64,000 nucleotides of DNA from Verrucomicrobiia bacterium (GTDB taxonomy: Bacteria; Verrucomicrobiota; Verrucomicrobiia; Verrucomicrobiales; Akkermansiaceae), in NCBI GenBank assembly GCA_947462875.1, contig CANHQJ010000002.1, positions 62,001 through 126,000 on the forward strand, given 5' to 3'. Both the position numbers and the translations under genes were made by a program. The notes under the pieces are model-generated. The model did not search any database, was not told the origin of the DNA, and saw only the letters and a list, made by a program, of their open reading frames with translations. Below are positions 35,433 to 44,712 of the stretch, one piece after another (positions within the stretch are counted from its first letter, which is position 1; every line of letters begins with the position of its first letter).

Positions 35433-36677
35433 ATGGCAGACGAATCCTTCAATGTTCCACCCGCCCGACGACAAAAATCGTTAGGTCAGCAGGTGTTTGG
35501 TTTTTTTGCCGGATTCCCGCTGGCGGTGGTGCTGATGCTGATCCTGCTGTTGCAAACGTGGCTGGCGACGCTGGAGCAAGTGGACTACGGCCTTTATGCG
35601 ACCTTGCGGAAATACTTCGATCCGCAGGCGTGGTACATTCTGGGTGAACTGCGCCTGCCGGATTTCATGGGCAAAAAAGCGCTGATGATTCCCATGCCGG
35701 GCGGCTACTGGGTGCTGGGCTTGTTTTTCATCAATCTTCTCTTAGGCGGCATCGTGCGCGCGCGCAAGGGCTGGAAAAAAGCGGGCGTGCTGATCTCGCA
35801 CAGCGGCATCCTGCTGATGATTCTCAGCGCGGGCGTCACGGAGATGACCGAGGAGCGCGGCACGATGGATTTTTTCGAGGGTGAAAGCAGCAACGTGGCG
35901 CAGGACTACTACGAGTATGTGGTGGAAATTTCCGAACGCACCGCGGGCATGCCGAAGGAAGTGCATGTGATCCGCGGCCAGTATCTGAATGATCTGGTGG
36001 GCATCCCGGCACCGGTGCGCACCGTGCGACTGCCGGAATTGCCCTTCGACATGCAGTTCACCCGCTACAGCAAAAACGGACGCGTGATGTCGGTGAACGA
36101 AATGGCTCCTCCCGCCGATGCCCAGACCATCGACGGCTACTACATTTTCGATCGACCGCCGAACAAGGATGCCGAGACAAACATCGCCGCGTGCTACGCG
36201 AAGGCCCTGCCGCGCGCCGGCGAGCCGCTGCCGAGTTTCATCCTCAGTGGCGATGCCTTCCATCCGCACACCATCAAGGTCGGCGAGCGCGTTTTCGTTT
36301 TCCAACTGCGCAAGTTCCTCTGGACCATGCCCTTCACCGTGCGGCTCGACAAGGCCACCGCCGAGTACTACCCGAACTCGATGAAGCCGAAACGATTCGA
36401 GAGCCGCGTCACGCGCATCGAAAACGGCAGCGAGGCGAACGTGGAAATCAAGATGAACATGCCCATGCGCTACGAGGGCCTGACATTTTACCAACGCATG
36501 ATGGGTCGTGAAAATGCACAGGTCGCCAATTCACGACCCTACTCCCAGCTTGAAGTGGTGCGCAACCCCGCCGACCAGTGGCCGAAGTACGCGCTCTACA
36601 TCGTGACGCTCGGGCTGTTCGTTCACTTCCTGCTGAAATTCATCCATTACATCGAAAAGAACACCCGCACCCACTAA
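35433..36677 (+). CDS. resB: Cytochrome c biogenesis protein ResB/CcsB
   Basis: This is a membrane component of System II cytochrome c maturation, 414 residues. It shows the family pattern: an N-terminal pair of spans (FFAGFPLAVVLMLILLLQTWLA near 25-46), a third span around 90-105, and ISHSGILLMILSAG near 125-138. A long periplasmic domain (about 145-380) and a final span (YALYIVTLGLFVHFLLKF) follow. With CcsA it delivers heme to apocytochromes. It lies 8 bp upstream of ccsA. Confidence 0.9.
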   Translation: MADESFNVPPARRQKSLGQQVFGFFAGFPLAVVLMLILLLQTWLATLEQVDYGLYATLRKYFDPQAWYILGELRLPDFMGKKALMIPMPGGYWVLGLFFINLLLGGIVRARKGWKKAGVLISHSGILLMILSAGVTEMTEERGTMDFFEGESSNVAQDYYEYVVEISERTAGMPKEVHVIRGQYLNDLVGIPAPVRTVRLPELPFDMQFTRYSKNGRVMSVNEMAPPADAQTIDGYYIFDRPPNKDAETNIAACYAKALPRAGEPLPSFILSGDAFHPHTIKVGERVFVFQLRKFLWTMPFTVRLDKATAEYYPNSMKPKRFESRVTRIENGSEANVEIKMNMPMRYEGLTFYQRMMGRENAQVANSRPYSQLEVVRNPADQWPKYALYIVTLGLFVHFLLKFIHYIEKNTRTH

Positions 36678-36685
36678 CCCTGACA

Positions 36686-38701
36686 ATGACTGAGATGAAA
36701 TCCATGGTATGGGCGCGCGTCGTGGCCTTCTGCATCATCGCCACGATGCTGGTGTCGCTGTTTGTTTTCATGGTGATCGACATGAACCCGAAGGGCGAAG
36801 TCGTGAAGATCCCCGGTTACAAGGCATGGGAAAAGGAAACCGTGGAACTGATGAACCAGCTGCCCTTGCAGGATGGCGGACGGGTGAAGCCGTTTTCCAC
36901 ACACGCGCAGTTCACCATGCTGCGCTTGCGCGGCGACCGGAAGATTGAAATCACCGATGATGCCGGGGAAAAAATATCGATCAAGCCGACGCAGTGGCTG
37001 ATGGACTGTCTCTTCCGCCCGACGCTCGCGGTCGGGCTGCCGACCTTCCGCGTGGACAACAGCGCGGCGATCGAGGCGATCGGCCTGAAGGCGCTGGGAC
37101 GGCGCGATCGCTATTCCTACAAGCAATTGGAAGACGGAATCCCGAAGTTGTTCGAGCTAGCTCAGTCGTATGAAGGCATCGAGGAGAAACGCCGCGATGC
37201 CGTGCAGAAACAGGTCATCGACCTCGCCTACAACGTCCGCAGTTTCCAGTTTTTGATTGGCTACTTCGGCTTCGCGCGCTCGGGCATCGAGATGAAAGGC
37301 GCGGGTCCCAATGGCGAATCGCGATTCACCGATCTCAGCACCGTGATGGGAACCGCACCGATGATCGCGGACATGCTGAAACAAAATCAGGCATCCGGAG
37401 AGCCCATTCCGCCGAATCTCCAGGAGCTCCTGCAGCAAGTGCTGGATGGCGCGAACTACGCGAAATTCGGCCTCGTCATGCTTCCTCCCGAGACAGCCAC
37501 GGAAAAGGACTGGCGCAGCGCGGGCGATCGCATCATGGACGTGATGACCTCCAAGGCGGCCGACCCGAAAACGGCGATCGAGGAGATCAAGCTGATCGAA
37601 ACGGCCGTGCGTTCCGTCGGTGAATCCGAGGCGGAGTTCCGCCGCCAGCTCCAGCCGCTGGTGAAAAAATTGGCCTTCCGCGCCACGCAGCGCGGCGAGT
37701 ACCGCGCGATCGCCGCGGAGAACCGCTACAACCAGAAAAACCTCATGCTCTATGCGATGATCTGGTTTCTGTTAGGCTTGCTGGCCGCCGGGCTGTACTG
37801 GTTCTTGAAAATCTTCGAGGTGCCGCATTGGATGCAAAAGACGGCATTGGTTGGTTCGCTGCTGTGCACGGTCCTGGGTCTGGGCTACATGATCATCATC
37901 ATTTCCATGCGCTGCTACATCATGTGGCGGCCACCGGTGGGGAACCTGTACGACACGATCATTTTCATCTGCACGGTCGCGGTCATTGTGCTTTTGCTGA
38001 TCGAACGTTTCACCCGCGAGGCGATCGCGGCCACCTTGGCGCCGCTGATGGGCCTGGCGCTGGTGCTGCTGGCGCGACGTTTCGAGGTAGGCGATGCCAA
38101 GGACCACATGGATCCGCTGGTGGCGGTGCTGAATTCGAACTACTGGCTGACCACGCACGTGATCACCGTGACGATGGGTTATGCCGCGGGCCTGTTGACC
38201 GCCTTTTTGTCGATGACCTATGTCTTGCTCGCGGGGCTGGGCTTGGGGCAGAACTTGAAAAAACTGCTCAAGATGGTGACCACCGCCGCTTATGGTGGCC
38301 TGTGCCTGACCTTGTTCCTCTCGCTGGTGGGCACGGTGCTGGGCGGCATTTGGGCGAATGATTCCTGGGGCCGCTTCTGGGGCTGGGACCCGAAGGAAAA
38401 CGGTGCTCTCATGATCGTGCTGTGGTCGCTGATCATGCTGCACGCCCGTTTCGGCGGACTGATCCGCGACTGGGGCTTTCATCTGGCATCGATCTTCATG
38501 GCCTGCATTGTGTCGTTTTCCTGGTGGCATGTGAATTTCCTCGGCGAAGGCCTGCACAATTACGGTTTCACGTCCGGCAAAAACTTCATTTGGTTTTTCT
38601 ACCTCGCCGTGCTGCTCACGATTTTGTTCGGCTTCGTCTTGTGGGTGGTCGAGCAAATCCGCGACGTGCCGGTGAAGCAAACCAGCTCCGATCCTGCATG
38701 A
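36686..38701 (+). CDS. ccsA: Cytochrome c biogenesis protein CcsA (heme handling, WWD domain)
   Basis: This 671-residue membrane heme handler of System II has a tryptophan-rich WWD motif WGRFWGWDPKENGALM (about 566-581). Flanking histidines that usually bind heme lie in TTHVITVTMGYAAG and WWHVNFLGEGLHNYG. The C-terminal half has about eight spans. The first ~350 residues form a large extra soluble domain after a single N-terminal span; such long forms occur in Bacteroidota and Verrucomicrobiota. The start at 36686 follows resB by 8 bp and gives a clean first span. The stop overlaps the next gene (ATGA). Confidence 0.93.
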   Translation: MTEMKSMVWARVVAFCIIATMLVSLFVFMVIDMNPKGEVVKIPGYKAWEKETVELMNQLPLQDGGRVKPFSTHAQFTMLRLRGDRKIEITDDAGEKISIKPTQWLMDCLFRPTLAVGLPTFRVDNSAAIEAIGLKALGRRDRYSYKQLEDGIPKLFELAQSYEGIEEKRRDAVQKQVIDLAYNVRSFQFLIGYFGFARSGIEMKGAGPNGESRFTDLSTVMGTAPMIADMLKQNQASGEPIPPNLQELLQQVLDGANYAKFGLVMLPPETATEKDWRSAGDRIMDVMTSKAADPKTAIEEIKLIETAVRSVGESEAEFRRQLQPLVKKLAFRATQRGEYRAIAAENRYNQKNLMLYAMIWFLLGLLAAGLYWFLKIFEVPHWMQKTALVGSLLCTVLGLGYMIIIISMRCYIMWRPPVGNLYDTIIFICTVAVIVLLLIERFTREAIAATLAPLMGLALVLLARRFEVGDAKDHMDPLVAVLNSNYWLTTHVITVTMGYAAGLLTAFLSMTYVLLAGLGLGQNLKKLLKMVTTAAYGGLCLTLFLSLVGTVLGGIWANDSWGRFWGWDPKENGALMIVLWSLIMLHARFGGLIRDWGFHLASIFMACIVSFSWWHVNFLGEGLHNYGFTSGKNFIWFFYLAVLLTILFGFVLWVVEQIRDVPVKQTSSDPA

Positions 38702-39639
38702 CGACCGATGCGCGCACTTCCTGGCCATGGGCGAAAATTCTGATCGTAGCCGTGCCCGTGTGGTTGCTGGTATCCGGCGGCGTGGGCTTGGTTCTGCATT
38801 TTCACTATCAGGAAAAGGAACGGCAGGAGCAAAAGCACGCGTATCGCAAGGACATCAATGCCAAGAGCCTCGCGGATGATTTTTCCAAAATTTCCTCATG
38901 GGTCGGCGCGCGGCACCATCAGACGGCGGAAGCGCGCTCTGGCTTGCTGCGGATGGCATCGATGATCGAGGGCGCGCTGGGTGTGAACAACATCGGCTAT
39001 GAAGTGACCAAGATGGCGGGCAAGGCGCAGGGCGATTTTACCGCGCCCTTGCTGCTGGCGGATGTTCTGCGCCGCAAGACGAAGGAGGAGATCTGGTTGA
39101 TCGTGCCCTATGACTCGCCGGCTTCCCTGCCGCGTGGCCAGGCCTCGGCCTCGGCGGTGGCGGTGTCCTTTGCCGTGGCGCAGAGCTTGGTCGGTCGCAG
39201 CTTCGAGCGCAACGTGCGTTTTCTCTACGTGCCGATGGCCTATGCCGATGAGCAGGACCGGCTCGATATGGCCGCGCAGGTGCAGCGGGTGATCGCCGTG
39301 CAGGGCGGCGCGATCCAGGTGCTGGTGCTGGGGTCGATGCTGCACGAGGGCAAGCTCACCGCTCTGACGCGCGATGCCCGTCAACCATTGCTGCGCGAGG
39401 CAGCGGATCTGGTCACCGCCAGCGAGGATGCGGAAATTTGTCTGCAGGGAGACGGGGAGTTTTCCTCGCTGCTTTTTGAAATGAACGTGCCGGCCTCCTT
39501 GCTGCTGAAAAAGCCGCTGGCGGAAATGACTGCCGGGCAAGAGGATTCGATGGAGCCCGGGACCGTCGTGTTGGCGCAATCTGCCAGCGATGTCTTGGAG
39601 GTCTTGACGCGTTTGGCAGGTTATTCGCAAAAAAAGTAA
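38698..39639 (+). CDS. Membrane-anchored M28-like protein lacking metal ligands
   Basis: This 313-residue protein starts inside the ccsA stop (ATGA overlap), showing tight coupling. One transmembrane anchor is at about 14-33. The body recalls M28 aminopeptidases: VPYDSPASLPRGQASASAVAVSFAVAQSL takes the place of the usual H-Y-D-S and G-A-N-D-N-A-S-G blocks. Here the zinc-binding His and Asp are absent, so it is probably not a peptidase. Position suggests an accessory role with System II. Family assignment is inferred from a pattern, not certain. Confidence 0.6.
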   Translation: MTTDARTSWPWAKILIVAVPVWLLVSGGVGLVLHFHYQEKERQEQKHAYRKDINAKSLADDFSKISSWVGARHHQTAEARSGLLRMASMIEGALGVNNIGYEVTKMAGKAQGDFTAPLLLADVLRRKTKEEIWLIVPYDSPASLPRGQASASAVAVSFAVAQSLVGRSFERNVRFLYVPMAYADEQDRLDMAAQVQRVIAVQGGAIQVLVLGSMLHEGKLTALTRDARQPLLREAADLVTASEDAEICLQGDGEFSSLLFEMNVPASLLLKKPLAEMTAGQEDSMEPGTVVLAQSASDVLEVLTRLAGYSQKK

Positions 39640-39649
39640 AAAAATTCAC

Positions 39650-39680
39650 TTGCCACAGTCCCCGTTTCTCTTCTATCAAT
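39650..39680 (+). promoter_or_regulatory. Candidate sigma-70-type promoter of tRNA-Ala
   Basis: TTGCCA (39650-39655) and TATCAA (39674-39679) are separated by 18 bp, placing a start near 39686, about 47 bp before the tRNA. Both hexamers fit the -35/-10 consensus at most positions. Confidence 0.4.
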
Positions 39681-39732
39681 CCGCGCGCTCAAAAGAGTGT
39701 CGATGCATTTCTGAGAAATGCATGACGGAAAT

Positions 39733-39808
39733 GGGGTTTTAGCTCAGTTGGTAGAGCACTTGCATGGCATGCAAGGGGTCAGCGGTTCGAATCCGCTAAG
39801 CTCCACCA
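39733..39808 (+). tRNA. tRNA-Ala (anticodon GGC)
   Basis: The cloverleaf can be drawn by hand. The acceptor GGGGTTT (39733-39739) pairs with AAGCTCC (39798-39804), with G-T pairs at two positions. The D stem is GCTC/GAGC. The anticodon stem CTTGC/GCAAG has loop ATGGCAT, giving anticodon GGC. The T arm contains GGTTCGAATCC. Discriminator A and a genomically encoded CCA (39806-39808) end it, for 76 bases in all. It reads GCC and GCT alanine codons. Confidence 0.95.
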
Positions 39809-40006
39809 TTTCCTTCCTTTGGCCCATGGCCGGGGAATTGTTGCGGCAGAAACAACCTCATGCTGCTATTCTGTGTTTTTTACGACCCAGTCGTTTTTGT
39901 GGAAGAAAAAGACACCTGTAGTCGATGTCTTCCGATCCGTTTTCTCACCTAGAGGGCGGGATTCTGACTTGCGCGTCGGAGCAATGCGGTGCATGTAGGG
40001 GCTGTC

Positions 40007-40771
40007 ATGGATCGCACCGTGTTACTGATTTCCACATTGCTCGCGCTGGTTGGCGCGGTGTGGGGGGCTGTGTCGGTGCATCGCGGATCGCGCACCTGGT
40101 GGACCCTGGTATTCATCGCGGGGGCTTTTGTGGCGCAATTGTTTTTTTTGGAATGGCGCGGGCAGATGCGCGGGGCCTGTCCCTTGCGCGATCAGGGGGA
40201 AATCCTGGTGTTTTTGGCGTGGTCGCTGACCTTGTTTTATCTGGTCGTGGGGCGTCCCTACCGACTCTCCCTCGTGGGACTGTTCACGGCACCGGTGGTG
40301 GTGCTTTTTCAGGCGGCGGCGCTGTGGCCAGGGGTGATGTCACTGGATCCGGAACGCTCGGTGGGAGTGGATGCGTGGCGTGAGGCGCATGCGGCGGTAT
40401 CGGTGCTGGCCTACGGGGCCTTCGCGCTGGCGGCGGTCACGGGTGTGATGTTTCTGGTGCTGGATCGGCAGCTGAAAGAGCATCACTTGCAATCCGGGTT
40501 GTTCCGCAACTTGCCACCGGTGCGGGAGTTGCTGGCAGCGGTGATGCGTCTGTTGTGGATCGGCTATGCGCTGCTGACCTTCGGGATCGTGGCCGGGTGG
40601 ATGATGTCGCATCGCGGCGGCTGGTCGCATTTGATCGCGGCGGTGGCGGTGTGGGTGCTTTATGGGATCTTGCTGATGTGGCAGCGGATGTGGGGGCTGA
40701 CGGGACGGAGATTGTCCTTGGTGGCATTGGTGTTGTTTTTGGTGTCATTGGGAGTTTTCGGAGTGGTGTGA
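40007..40771 (+). CDS. hemX: HemX/CcsA-family membrane protein
   Basis: This 254-residue protein with about eight hydrophobic spans belongs to the cytochrome c assembly (CcsA/HemX) family; conserved segments include EAHAAVSVLAYGAFALAAV and GWMMSHRGGWSHL. It overlaps hemA by one base (TGATG), the classical hemX-hemA arrangement. HemX in Bacillus influences glutamyl-tRNA reductase levels. The start at 40007 was preferred over the in-frame ATG 18 bp upstream because the first span begins there. Confidence 0.82.
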   Translation: MDRTVLLISTLLALVGAVWGAVSVHRGSRTWWTLVFIAGAFVAQLFFLEWRGQMRGACPLRDQGEILVFLAWSLTLFYLVVGRPYRLSLVGLFTAPVVVLFQAAALWPGVMSLDPERSVGVDAWREAHAAVSVLAYGAFALAAVTGVMFLVLDRQLKEHHLQSGLFRNLPPVRELLAAVMRLLWIGYALLTFGIVAGWMMSHRGGWSHLIAAVAVWVLYGILLMWQRMWGLTGRRLSLVALVLFLVSLGVFGVV

Positions 40772-41751
40772 TGGAACTGATCTGTGTGGGCTTGAATCAT
40801 CGCACCGCGCCTGTAGAGGTGAGGGAGCTGTTTGCCGTGGCGCCGTCCAAGCTGGGCGAGGCGGCGACCGAGCTGCGCGACAAGATCGGCGTGGAGGAGG
40901 CGGTGGTGATCTCGACGTGCAATCGCACGGAAATCTATGTGTCCGGCGATGCGGGAGCGGTGCGGCAATTGGAGGAACTGTTAGGCGGAGCCGAGCATTG
41001 CTATCATCGCACGCGCATGGACGCGGCGGTGCATTTGTGCCGCGTGGCGAGCGGGCTCGACTCGATGGTCCTGGGTGAGACGGAAATTTTCGGACAGGTG
41101 AAAGATGCCTATCAGGCCGCACTGCAAGCCGGCGTGACGCGCGGGGTGCTGAATCGATTGTTCCAGAAGGTGTTTTCCATCGGAAAAAAAGTGCGAACGG
41201 AAACCGGCATCCAGGAAGGCGCGACATCGATCGGCAATGTGGCGGTGGATCTCGCGGAGAAAATTTTCGGCCACCTCAAGGACAGCGAGGTGATGATTCT
41301 CGGCGCCGGGGAAATGAGCCGCGTCACCGCGCAAAGCCTGCAATCGCGGGGGGCGCGCAGCATTTTTGTGGCGAACCGTTCCTACGATCGCGCGCTGGAT
41401 CTGGCGCAACAAATGAACGGCCACGCGGTGCGTTTCGATGACTGGCAACTGGTGTTGGCTCAGGTCGATGTGGTGATCGGCTCGACCGGGGCACCACACA
41501 CGATCGTGCACAAGGCCGAGGTCGAGGCGGTGCGTCGCAAGCGGAAATTCCGGCCCTTGTTTTTCATCGATATCGCCGTGCCGCGCGACATCGATCCGGC
41601 AGTGGCGGAAATCGAGGAAGTGTATCTCTATGACATCGACACCCTGGAGCAAATCGCCAGCGAAGCGCGCGTACGGCGGGCGAAGCAGATCGAGGTCTGC
41701 GAAGCGATGATCCGTGAGGAGCTCGACAAAGCGAAGTTGCCGGGGCTGTGA
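40771..41751 (+). CDS. hemA: Glutamyl-tRNA reductase, short form
   Basis: This enzyme reduces glutamyl-tRNA to glutamate-1-semialdehyde, the first committed step of heme synthesis. The catalytic cysteine is Cys50 in STCNRTEIY. The NADPH-binding domain begins at about 173 (VMILGAGEMSRVTAQSL) and SGLDSMVLGETEIFGQVK is intact. The chain is only 326 residues and ends soon after YDIDTLEQIASEARVRRAKQIE. The usual ~100-residue C-terminal dimerisation domain of ~420-residue enzymes is missing. The next gene is convergent and 8 bp away, so this is the natural stop. Short forms are, as I recall, known in the Chlamydiae. Confidence 0.93.
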   Translation: MELICVGLNHRTAPVEVRELFAVAPSKLGEAATELRDKIGVEEAVVISTCNRTEIYVSGDAGAVRQLEELLGGAEHCYHRTRMDAAVHLCRVASGLDSMVLGETEIFGQVKDAYQAALQAGVTRGVLNRLFQKVFSIGKKVRTETGIQEGATSIGNVAVDLAEKIFGHLKDSEVMILGAGEMSRVTAQSLQSRGARSIFVANRSYDRALDLAQQMNGHAVRFDDWQLVLAQVDVVIGSTGAPHTIVHKAEVEAVRRKRKFRPLFFIDIAVPRDIDPAVAEIEEVYLYDIDTLEQIASEARVRRAKQIEVCEAMIREELDKAKLPGL

Positions 41752-41759
41752 AGTCTGTC

Positions 41760-42980
41760 TTACTGCGCACTCGGTTGAAAGGTGTTGCCTAACAGTTGGG
41801 CTCGGGCTTGGCCGACGAGGTAGAGGCTGCCGGCGATGAGGATGGAATCCACATGCTTTCGGGCTGCGTCCAGGGCTTGAGCGAACGAGTCGTAGGTTTC
41901 CACGTGGTGTTCGCCAGGTGGCATGGCTTCTAACAATTCCGCATGGCTGAGGGCGCGGGGGCTGTTCACGGGGCAGAGCAAAACGCGGCAGGCGAGGGGA
42001 GTGAGTAACTCTAAGACTCCGCGCACGTCCTTTGAGGCCACGGCGGAAAAAATCAAGGTGGCGAGTTTTTGTGGGTATTGTTGCCGCCAGGTTTCCACTA
42101 ACACGTTTGCGGCATGGGGATTGTGGGCACCATCGAGGATGATGGTGTGGGGTGCGTGCAGAATCACTTCGAAACGCCCGGGCCAGTTGGTGTGGGACAA
42201 GCCGTATTGCACGGCATCGTAGCGCAGGGGGATTTCCGCCGCGTGTAGGGCGGCGAGGGCGACGGCGGCATTCCAGGGCTGGTGGGTGCCGATCAGCGAC
42301 AGCGTGTAGCCGTGCAGGGGCTCCGTGACCACCGTGAGCGGGGCGCGCATTTCATTGGCCTGCTCGGCGATCACGCGGGCGGCATCGGGATCCTGGGGTG
42401 CGGAAATGACGGGCTTTTCGGCGCAGATGATGCCGGCCTTTTCTCCGGCGATGGCGGCGATGGTATCGCCGAGCCACTGCATGTGATCCAGTCCGATGGG
42501 TGTGATCACCGCCACATCGGCAGGCACGGCGGTGGTGGCATCGAGCCGGCCTCCCATGCCGGTTTCCAGCACGATGAGTTCGCATTCTTTTTCCGCAAAA
42601 TAGCGCATGGCGAGCGCGAGCGTGATTTCAAAAAACGTCGGATGCGTTTCCAGCGACTCACAAAGCTCGCGCAGTTCGATCAGGTGGCGGGTGCAGTCCT
42701 CCTCGGAAATTTCCGCCCCGGCGACCTGGATGCGCTCGCGGTAATCGATGAGGTGAGGCGAGGTGAAAAGCCCGGTGCGATAGCCGGAGGCACGGGCGAC
42801 GGCATCGATGAAAGCGCAGGTAGAGCCCTTGCCATTCGTGCCTGCGACGTGGATGACTTTCACGCCGCGAGGAGGAAAGGCCAGATAGCGCCGCAACAGT
42901 TCACGGGGACCATCGAGTCCAAGCTTGATGCCAAACAGTTGTGTGGAAAACAACCAGTGGATCGCCTCGTGGTAGGTCAT
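41760..42980 (-). CDS. folC: Folylpolyglutamate / dihydrofolate synthase
   Basis: This Mur-ligase-family enzyme, 406 residues, adds glutamate to folates and probably glutamate to dihydropteroate. The ATP P-loop is HVAGTNGKGST (about 41-51). Further landmarks are ETGMGGRLDATT, ITPIGLDHMQWLG and LDGAHNPHAA. The start at 42980 overlaps the accD stop (ATGA). It is the last gene of the comF-accD-folC run. Confidence 0.93.
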   Translation of the reverse strand: MTYHEAIHWLFSTQLFGIKLGLDGPRELLRRYLAFPPRGVKVIHVAGTNGKGSTCAFIDAVARASGYRTGLFTSPHLIDYRERIQVAGAEISEEDCTRHLIELRELCESLETHPTFFEITLALAMRYFAEKECELIVLETGMGGRLDATTAVPADVAVITPIGLDHMQWLGDTIAAIAGEKAGIICAEKPVISAPQDPDAARVIAEQANEMRAPLTVVTEPLHGYTLSLIGTHQPWNAAVALAALHAAEIPLRYDAVQYGLSHTNWPGRFEVILHAPHTIILDGAHNPHAANVLVETWRQQYPQKLATLIFSAVASKDVRGVLELLTPLACRVLLCPVNSPRALSHAELLEAMPPGEHHVETYDSFAQALDAARKHVDSILIAGSLYLVGQARAQLLGNTFQPSAQ

Positions 42981-43819
42981 GGGTGCGGGGAAGAGGTCAG
43001 CAGGTAGCCGAGCAGGATGCCGAGCTTGTGGCGCAGGTCCTTGCGGGCGACGATGCCATCGATGAGGCCGTGTTCCATCATGAACTCCGCCGTCTGGAAA
43101 CCGGGCGGCAGGTTCTGGTGGGTGGTTTCCTTCACCACACGCGGACCGGCGAATCCGATCATGCACTTGGGCTCGGCGAGGTTCACATCGCCGATGGTGG
43201 CGAAAGAAGCGGTGACGCCGCCGGTGGTCGGATGCGTCATGACTGAGATGTAGGGCAGGCCTGCTTCGCTATGAAGAGCGAGCGCGCCGCAGGTCTTGGC
43301 CATTTGCATCAGCGACAGCATGCCTTCCTGCATGCGCGCACCGGAGGAGGCGGAAATGATGATGACGCCGCGCTTTTCGGCCGTGGCGAGTTCGATCGCG
43401 CGGGTGATTTTTTCCCCGACCACCGATCCCATCGAGCCGGCGAAAAACTTGAAATCCATCACCGCGATCACGGCGGGCTTGCCCTCGATGCTGAGGCGTC
43501 CGGTGACGACGGCATCATTGAGCTCGGAACTGGCGCGTTGTTGTTCGATTTTTTCCGGGTATTTCGCGAAGCCCAGCGGGTTGGCGGAAATGAGGTCCGC
43601 GTCGAGCTCCTCGAAGCTGCCTTCATCGGCCAGATTGGCGATGCGATCGCGCGAGCCGTAGAGGAAATGATGGCCACAGGGCGGACAGACATTGAGATTT
43701 TGCTTCAGGTCCAGCTGGTGCAGCATGGCCTCGCACGACGGACATTTCGTCCACATGCCTTCGGGCATGTCGTCGCGTTTTTCCTGAGGACGGAGACGGG
43801 GTCTATCGAAAATTCCCAT
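42977..43819 (-). CDS. accD: Acetyl-CoA carboxylase carboxyltransferase subunit beta
   Basis: This 280-residue subunit carries the transcarboxylase half-reaction of acetyl-CoA carboxylase in fatty acid synthesis. An N-terminal zinc ribbon with Cys26, Cys29, Cys45 and Cys48 (KCPSCE and VCPPCG) is followed by the crotonase-like core: SASSGARMQEGMLSLMQMAKT and MTHPTTGGVTASFA. The length is normal. The accD-folC pairing is common in bacteria. Confidence 0.97.
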   Translation of the reverse strand: MGIFDRPRLRPQEKRDDMPEGMWTKCPSCEAMLHQLDLKQNLNVCPPCGHHFLYGSRDRIANLADEGSFEELDADLISANPLGFAKYPEKIEQQRASSELNDAVVTGRLSIEGKPAVIAVMDFKFFAGSMGSVVGEKITRAIELATAEKRGVIIISASSGARMQEGMLSLMQMAKTCGALALHSEAGLPYISVMTHPTTGGVTASFATIGDVNLAEPKCMIGFAGPRVVKETTHQNLPPGFQTAEFMMEHGLIDGIVARKDLRHKLGILLGYLLTSSPHP

Positions 43820-43867
43820 GGTGGTGTGTGTTGGATCGGCGCGGCAGTGGCCTGCTGCGGACCCAGC

Positions 43868-44590
43868 TTAGCCTCTCATGACGGTTACGACAACTATGTT
43901 TTCATGCTGATTCCGGGCCAAAATCTGCGCGCATTCCTGGACCGTGGCGCCGGTGGTGAAGACGTCATCGATGAGGACGATTCCCTTGGTTTCTGCTGGA
44001 TTCAGGCGTTTTCCCGCAGCGGAGAGCGCAATCGCCCCGCGCAGGTTTTGCAGGCGTTGTTTGCGGGTGAGGTGGGTTTGGGTGGGGGTGGCTTTGGTGC
44101 GTTTCAGGGCCGGAACCACGGGCAGGCCGAGCAGCGCGCCGAGGTGGCGGGCGATTTCCTGCGATTGGTTGTAGTGGCGTTCCTGCTCGCGTTTCCAGTG
44201 CAGCGGCACGGGCACGAGCGTCCACCGCTCCTGCAGCGCCTGGGTGAGGCGCGGATCGAGAAATGCCTCGCTCGCGATCCCTGCGAGATCGCGGGCGAGG
44301 TAGAGGCTGCGCTCGTACTTGAGGCCGTGGATGAGGGTGCGGGCGTTGTCGCTATTCCACAACACGGGCCGCGCGAAGCGAAACGCGTAGGTCAGATCGC
44401 GGCAGTTCGGACAGAGGAATTCCGAGCGGATGTTGCCCTCGAACATTTCCCCGCACGACGAGCAAAACGGCTCACGAATGCGAGGCAGGCTTTCATTGCA
44501 TGCCTCGCATAGGTAGCTGCCATCCTGCAGCGGCACCTCACACAGTTCACAGGATGGCGGATAGAGCGCATCGAGCAAGCGATGAAACAT
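43868..44590 (-). CDS. comF: ComF family phosphoribosyltransferase-like protein
   Basis: This 240-residue protein has an N-terminal zinc-binding region with four CxxC pairs (CELC, CEAC, CSSC and CPNC within 14-64). The C-terminal phosphoribosyltransferase fold has the PRPP motif VLIDDVFTTGATVQECA (about 203-219). Family members act in DNA uptake during natural transformation, though many genomes carry the gene without known competence. It lies 48 bp upstream of accD, same strand. Confidence 0.9.
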   Translation of the reverse strand: MFHRLLDALYPPSCELCEVPLQDGSYLCEACNESLPRIREPFCSSCGEMFEGNIRSEFLCPNCRDLTYAFRFARPVLWNSDNARTLIHGLKYERSLYLARDLAGIASEAFLDPRLTQALQERWTLVPVPLHWKREQERHYNQSQEIARHLGALLGLPVVPALKRTKATPTQTHLTRKQRLQNLRGAIALSAAGKRLNPAETKGIVLIDDVFTTGATVQECAQILARNQHENIVVVTVMRG

Positions 44591-44712
44591 CCGCCGCCCC
44601 CACGAAGTGTGTGGAGGTAGCGGTGCCGGTGAGAGGGAATGTTCGGGGGAAGATTTGATGGTCGAAACCTAGCAAAACGACAGCCGTTCCGCATCAAAAA
44701 AATGGCACGAAG

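Noticed and set aside
39733-39808. tRNA-Ala as an integration site of a mobile element
   Set aside because: No integrase, no duplicated tRNA 3' end and no mobility genes are nearby.
39809-40006. Possible small gene between tRNA-Ala and hemX
   Set aside because: Only short frames without motifs are present; nothing supportable was seen.
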